Positions 5,311-6,474 of a DNA stretch of 6,474 bases are shown piece after piece; position 1 is the stretch's first letter, and each line of letters begins with the position of its first letter. The notes below the pieces were generated by a model that was not told the DNA's origin, did no database searches, and was given only the letters and a program-made list of their open reading frames with translations. Both the position numbers and the translations under genes were made by a program. The DNA is from an uncultured Peptoniphilus sp. (lineage in GTDB: Bacteria > Bacillota > Clostridia > Tissierellales > Peptoniphilaceae): the NCBI GenBank assembly GCA_902488455.1, contig CABTWG010000057.1, forward strand, positions 1 to 6,474. The letters run 5' to 3'.

Positions 5311-5339
5311 ATTATATACATAAAAACTAGAAGATTCAA
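5311..5339 (-). promoter_or_regulatory. promoter of the deacetylase gene
   Basis: On the minus strand TTGAAT (5339-5334) and a perfect TATAAT (5316-5311) are separated by 17 nt. Transcription would begin around 5304-5308, only about 9-13 nt before the ATG at 5295, so the GGTGAT Shine-Dalgarno would sit at the extreme 5' end. Confidence 0.65.
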
Positions 5340-5341
5340 CA

Positions 5342-5371
5342 TTCAAAAGAGTAGTGCCTATGTGATAAAAT
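5342..5371 (+). promoter_or_regulatory. probable promoter of the rRNA methyltransferase gene
   Basis: TTCAAA (5342-5347) and TAAAAT (5366-5371) are separated by 18 nt. The -35 sits 2 nt from the -35 of the divergent deacetylase promoter, so the two are back to back. AGGAG (5378-5382) then lies 5 nt before the ATG at 5388, again leaving a short leader. Confidence 0.5.
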
Positions 5372-5387
5372 AAGAACAGGAGTGAAT

Positions 5388-6474
5388 ATGAATAAAGAAA
5401 TAATAGCAAAGATAACAGAAGTAGATTTTCCAAATAAATCTACAGTAGAAATAGAAGGAAAGAAATTTAAATTTAAAGGCGGACTACTGGGACAAGAAGT
5501 AAAACTCTACAGAAAAAACAGAAGAAAATTAATATATAAAAACGTAGAGAAACTATCCCCACTAGAAACAGAAGAAAATTGCAAGTACCAAGGAATCTGC
5601 GGCGGATGCACATACCAAAACTTCAGCTACGAAGACGAAATCGCCTACAAAGAAGAAATGTTAAAGAAACTGCTAAGAGAAAATGACATCGACGCGGAAG
5701 ACTTCTACCTAATCAAAAGTCCAAAGTACAAAGAATATAGAAACAAAATGGAGTACACCTTTGGAGACGAAGAAAAAGAAGGACCATTGGCACTAGGACT
5801 GCACAAAAAAGGATACTTCCACGAAGTCGTAGACATGGATAAATGTTTAATCGTCCATCCAGACTTTGACAAAGTGAGAATAAAAACTAGAGAATACTTC
5901 CAAGGAATATCATTTTACAATAGAAGAACCCACGAAGGAATCCTAAGACACTTAAGCATTAGACGCACCGCATCGGGAGAAATGCTCATCAACCTAGTTA
6001 CATCGTCCCAAGAAGAAATAGACACAGAAAACTACGTAAAAGCTATGTTAGAACTGGACCTCGAAAGTGAAATCAAAGGAATTCTCCACACCATAAATGA
6101 CAGGATGTCCGACGCAGTAGTAAAAGACGAACTCCACATCCTCTATGGAAGAGACTACGTAGTGGAAAAATTAATGGACATGGAATTTAAAATCGGACCA
6201 TTCTCATTCTTCCAAACAAACACCTACTCAGCAGAAGTCCTATATACAGAAGCAGAAAAAATCTTAAAAGATAAAGGTGACTACCTTTTGGATCTATTCT
6301 GTGGCACAGGAACCATAACATCCATCCTTGGAAAAAATAGAAAAGAAGCCCTAGGAGTAGAAATCGTAGAAGAAGCAGTGGACTCAGCAAGAGAAAACGT
6401 AGAACTAAACGGACTAAAAAATATAAGATTCATCCCAGGAGACGTCTACGAAGTAGTAAAAGAATTGGAAAATA
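5388..6474 (+). CDS. rlmD: 23S rRNA (uracil-5-)-methyltransferase, RlmD/RumA family, 3' end missing
   Basis: 362 codons are present and the frame is open to the window edge; the family is usually about 450 aa, so roughly 90-100 residues are missing. The enzyme transfers a methyl group from SAM to C5 of a uridine in 23S rRNA. Residues 1-60 fit a small, diverged TRAM-like RNA-binding domain. Cys65, Cys71, Cys74 (C-x5-C-x2-C, inside CGGC) and Cys153 match the [4Fe-4S] ligands of RumA. FFQTN (274-278) is the conserved Gln loop, DLFCGTGTIT (302-311) is SAM motif I, and GVEIVEEAV (323-331) is the following acidic strand. The catalytic Cys and general base lie beyond the edge. The family includes RlmD (U1939), RlmCD and TrmA-like paralogues; without the C-terminus the target base is uncertain. 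The start at 5388 is fixed by AGGAG 5 nt upstream. Confidence 0.92.
   Translation, partial: MNKEIIAKITEVDFPNKSTVEIEGKKFKFKGGLLGQEVKLYRKNRRKLIYKNVEKLSPLETEENCKYQGICGGCTYQNFSYEDEIAYKEEMLKKLLRENDIDAEDFYLIKSPKYKEYRNKMEYTFGDEEKEGPLALGLHKKGYFHEVVDMDKCLIVHPDFDKVRIKTREYFQGISFYNRRTHEGILRHLSIRRTASGEMLINLVTSSQEEIDTENYVKAMLELDLESEIKGILHTINDRMSDAVVKDELHILYGRDYVVEKLMDMEFKIGPFSFFQTNTYSAEVLYTEAEKILKDKGDYLLDLFCGTGTITSILGKNRKEALGVEIVEEAVDSARENVELNGLKNIRFIPGDVYEVVKELEN

Noticed and set aside
5296..5433. 46-residue N-terminal extension of the deacetylase
   Set aside because: The extension would cover both divergent promoters and overlap the rRNA methyltransferase start. The Met at 5295 has an RBS and a normal anchor sequence.

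Overview
The window is about 6.5 kb of low-GC DNA. AGA is the dominant arginine codon, A-ending codons are common, SD sequences are purine-rich, and there is a flavodiiron protein of the kind strict anaerobes carry. Together these suggest an anaerobic member of the Bacillota (Clostridia/Tissierellia-like). That assignment is inference from codon style and gene content; no rRNA or lineage marker is present.

Layout. Positions 1-512 and 849-1572 hold no convincing protein gene. They form a dense island of short repeats and hairpins around one small, probably membrane-anchored orphan protein (513-848, minus). Three repeat families interleave there. (i) Four copies of a unit starting GGGTATAACCTC lie at 1, 265, 1067 and 1411. 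(ii) Two copies of an element have conserved arms (CTGAGCGAA ... GTCGAA) around a changed palindromic centre, at 1119 and 1371. (iii) An imperfect inverted repeat of about 122-145 bp (60-205 and 1207-1351) flanks the ~1 kb segment with the orphan gene.

Positions 1585-4387 (plus) form a compact three-gene operon. It holds a TtcA-family PP-loop/Fe-S tRNA sulfurtransferase, an exonuclease III-type AP endonuclease whose start overlaps the upstream stop by 8 nt, and an FprA-type flavodiiron protein 9 nt further on. A strong hairpin-plus-T6 terminator ends the operon. A membrane-anchored polysaccharide deacetylase (4468-5295, minus) converges on it with its own terminator. The last gene, an RlmD/RumA-type Fe-S rRNA uracil-5-methyltransferase, starts at 5388 (plus), diverges from the deacetylase over a 92-nt promoter region and runs off the window edge.

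How the genes fit together. The operon pairs O2/NO removal (flavodiiron) with repair of oxidised or abasic DNA (AP endonuclease) and an oxygen-sensitive Fe-S tRNA-modifying enzyme, a plausible oxygen-tolerance or housekeeping cassette (inference). The deacetylase is likely a cell-envelope enzyme and the methyltransferase matures 23S rRNA. The protein genes are ordinary; the unexplained part is the repeat island in the first 1.45 kb.
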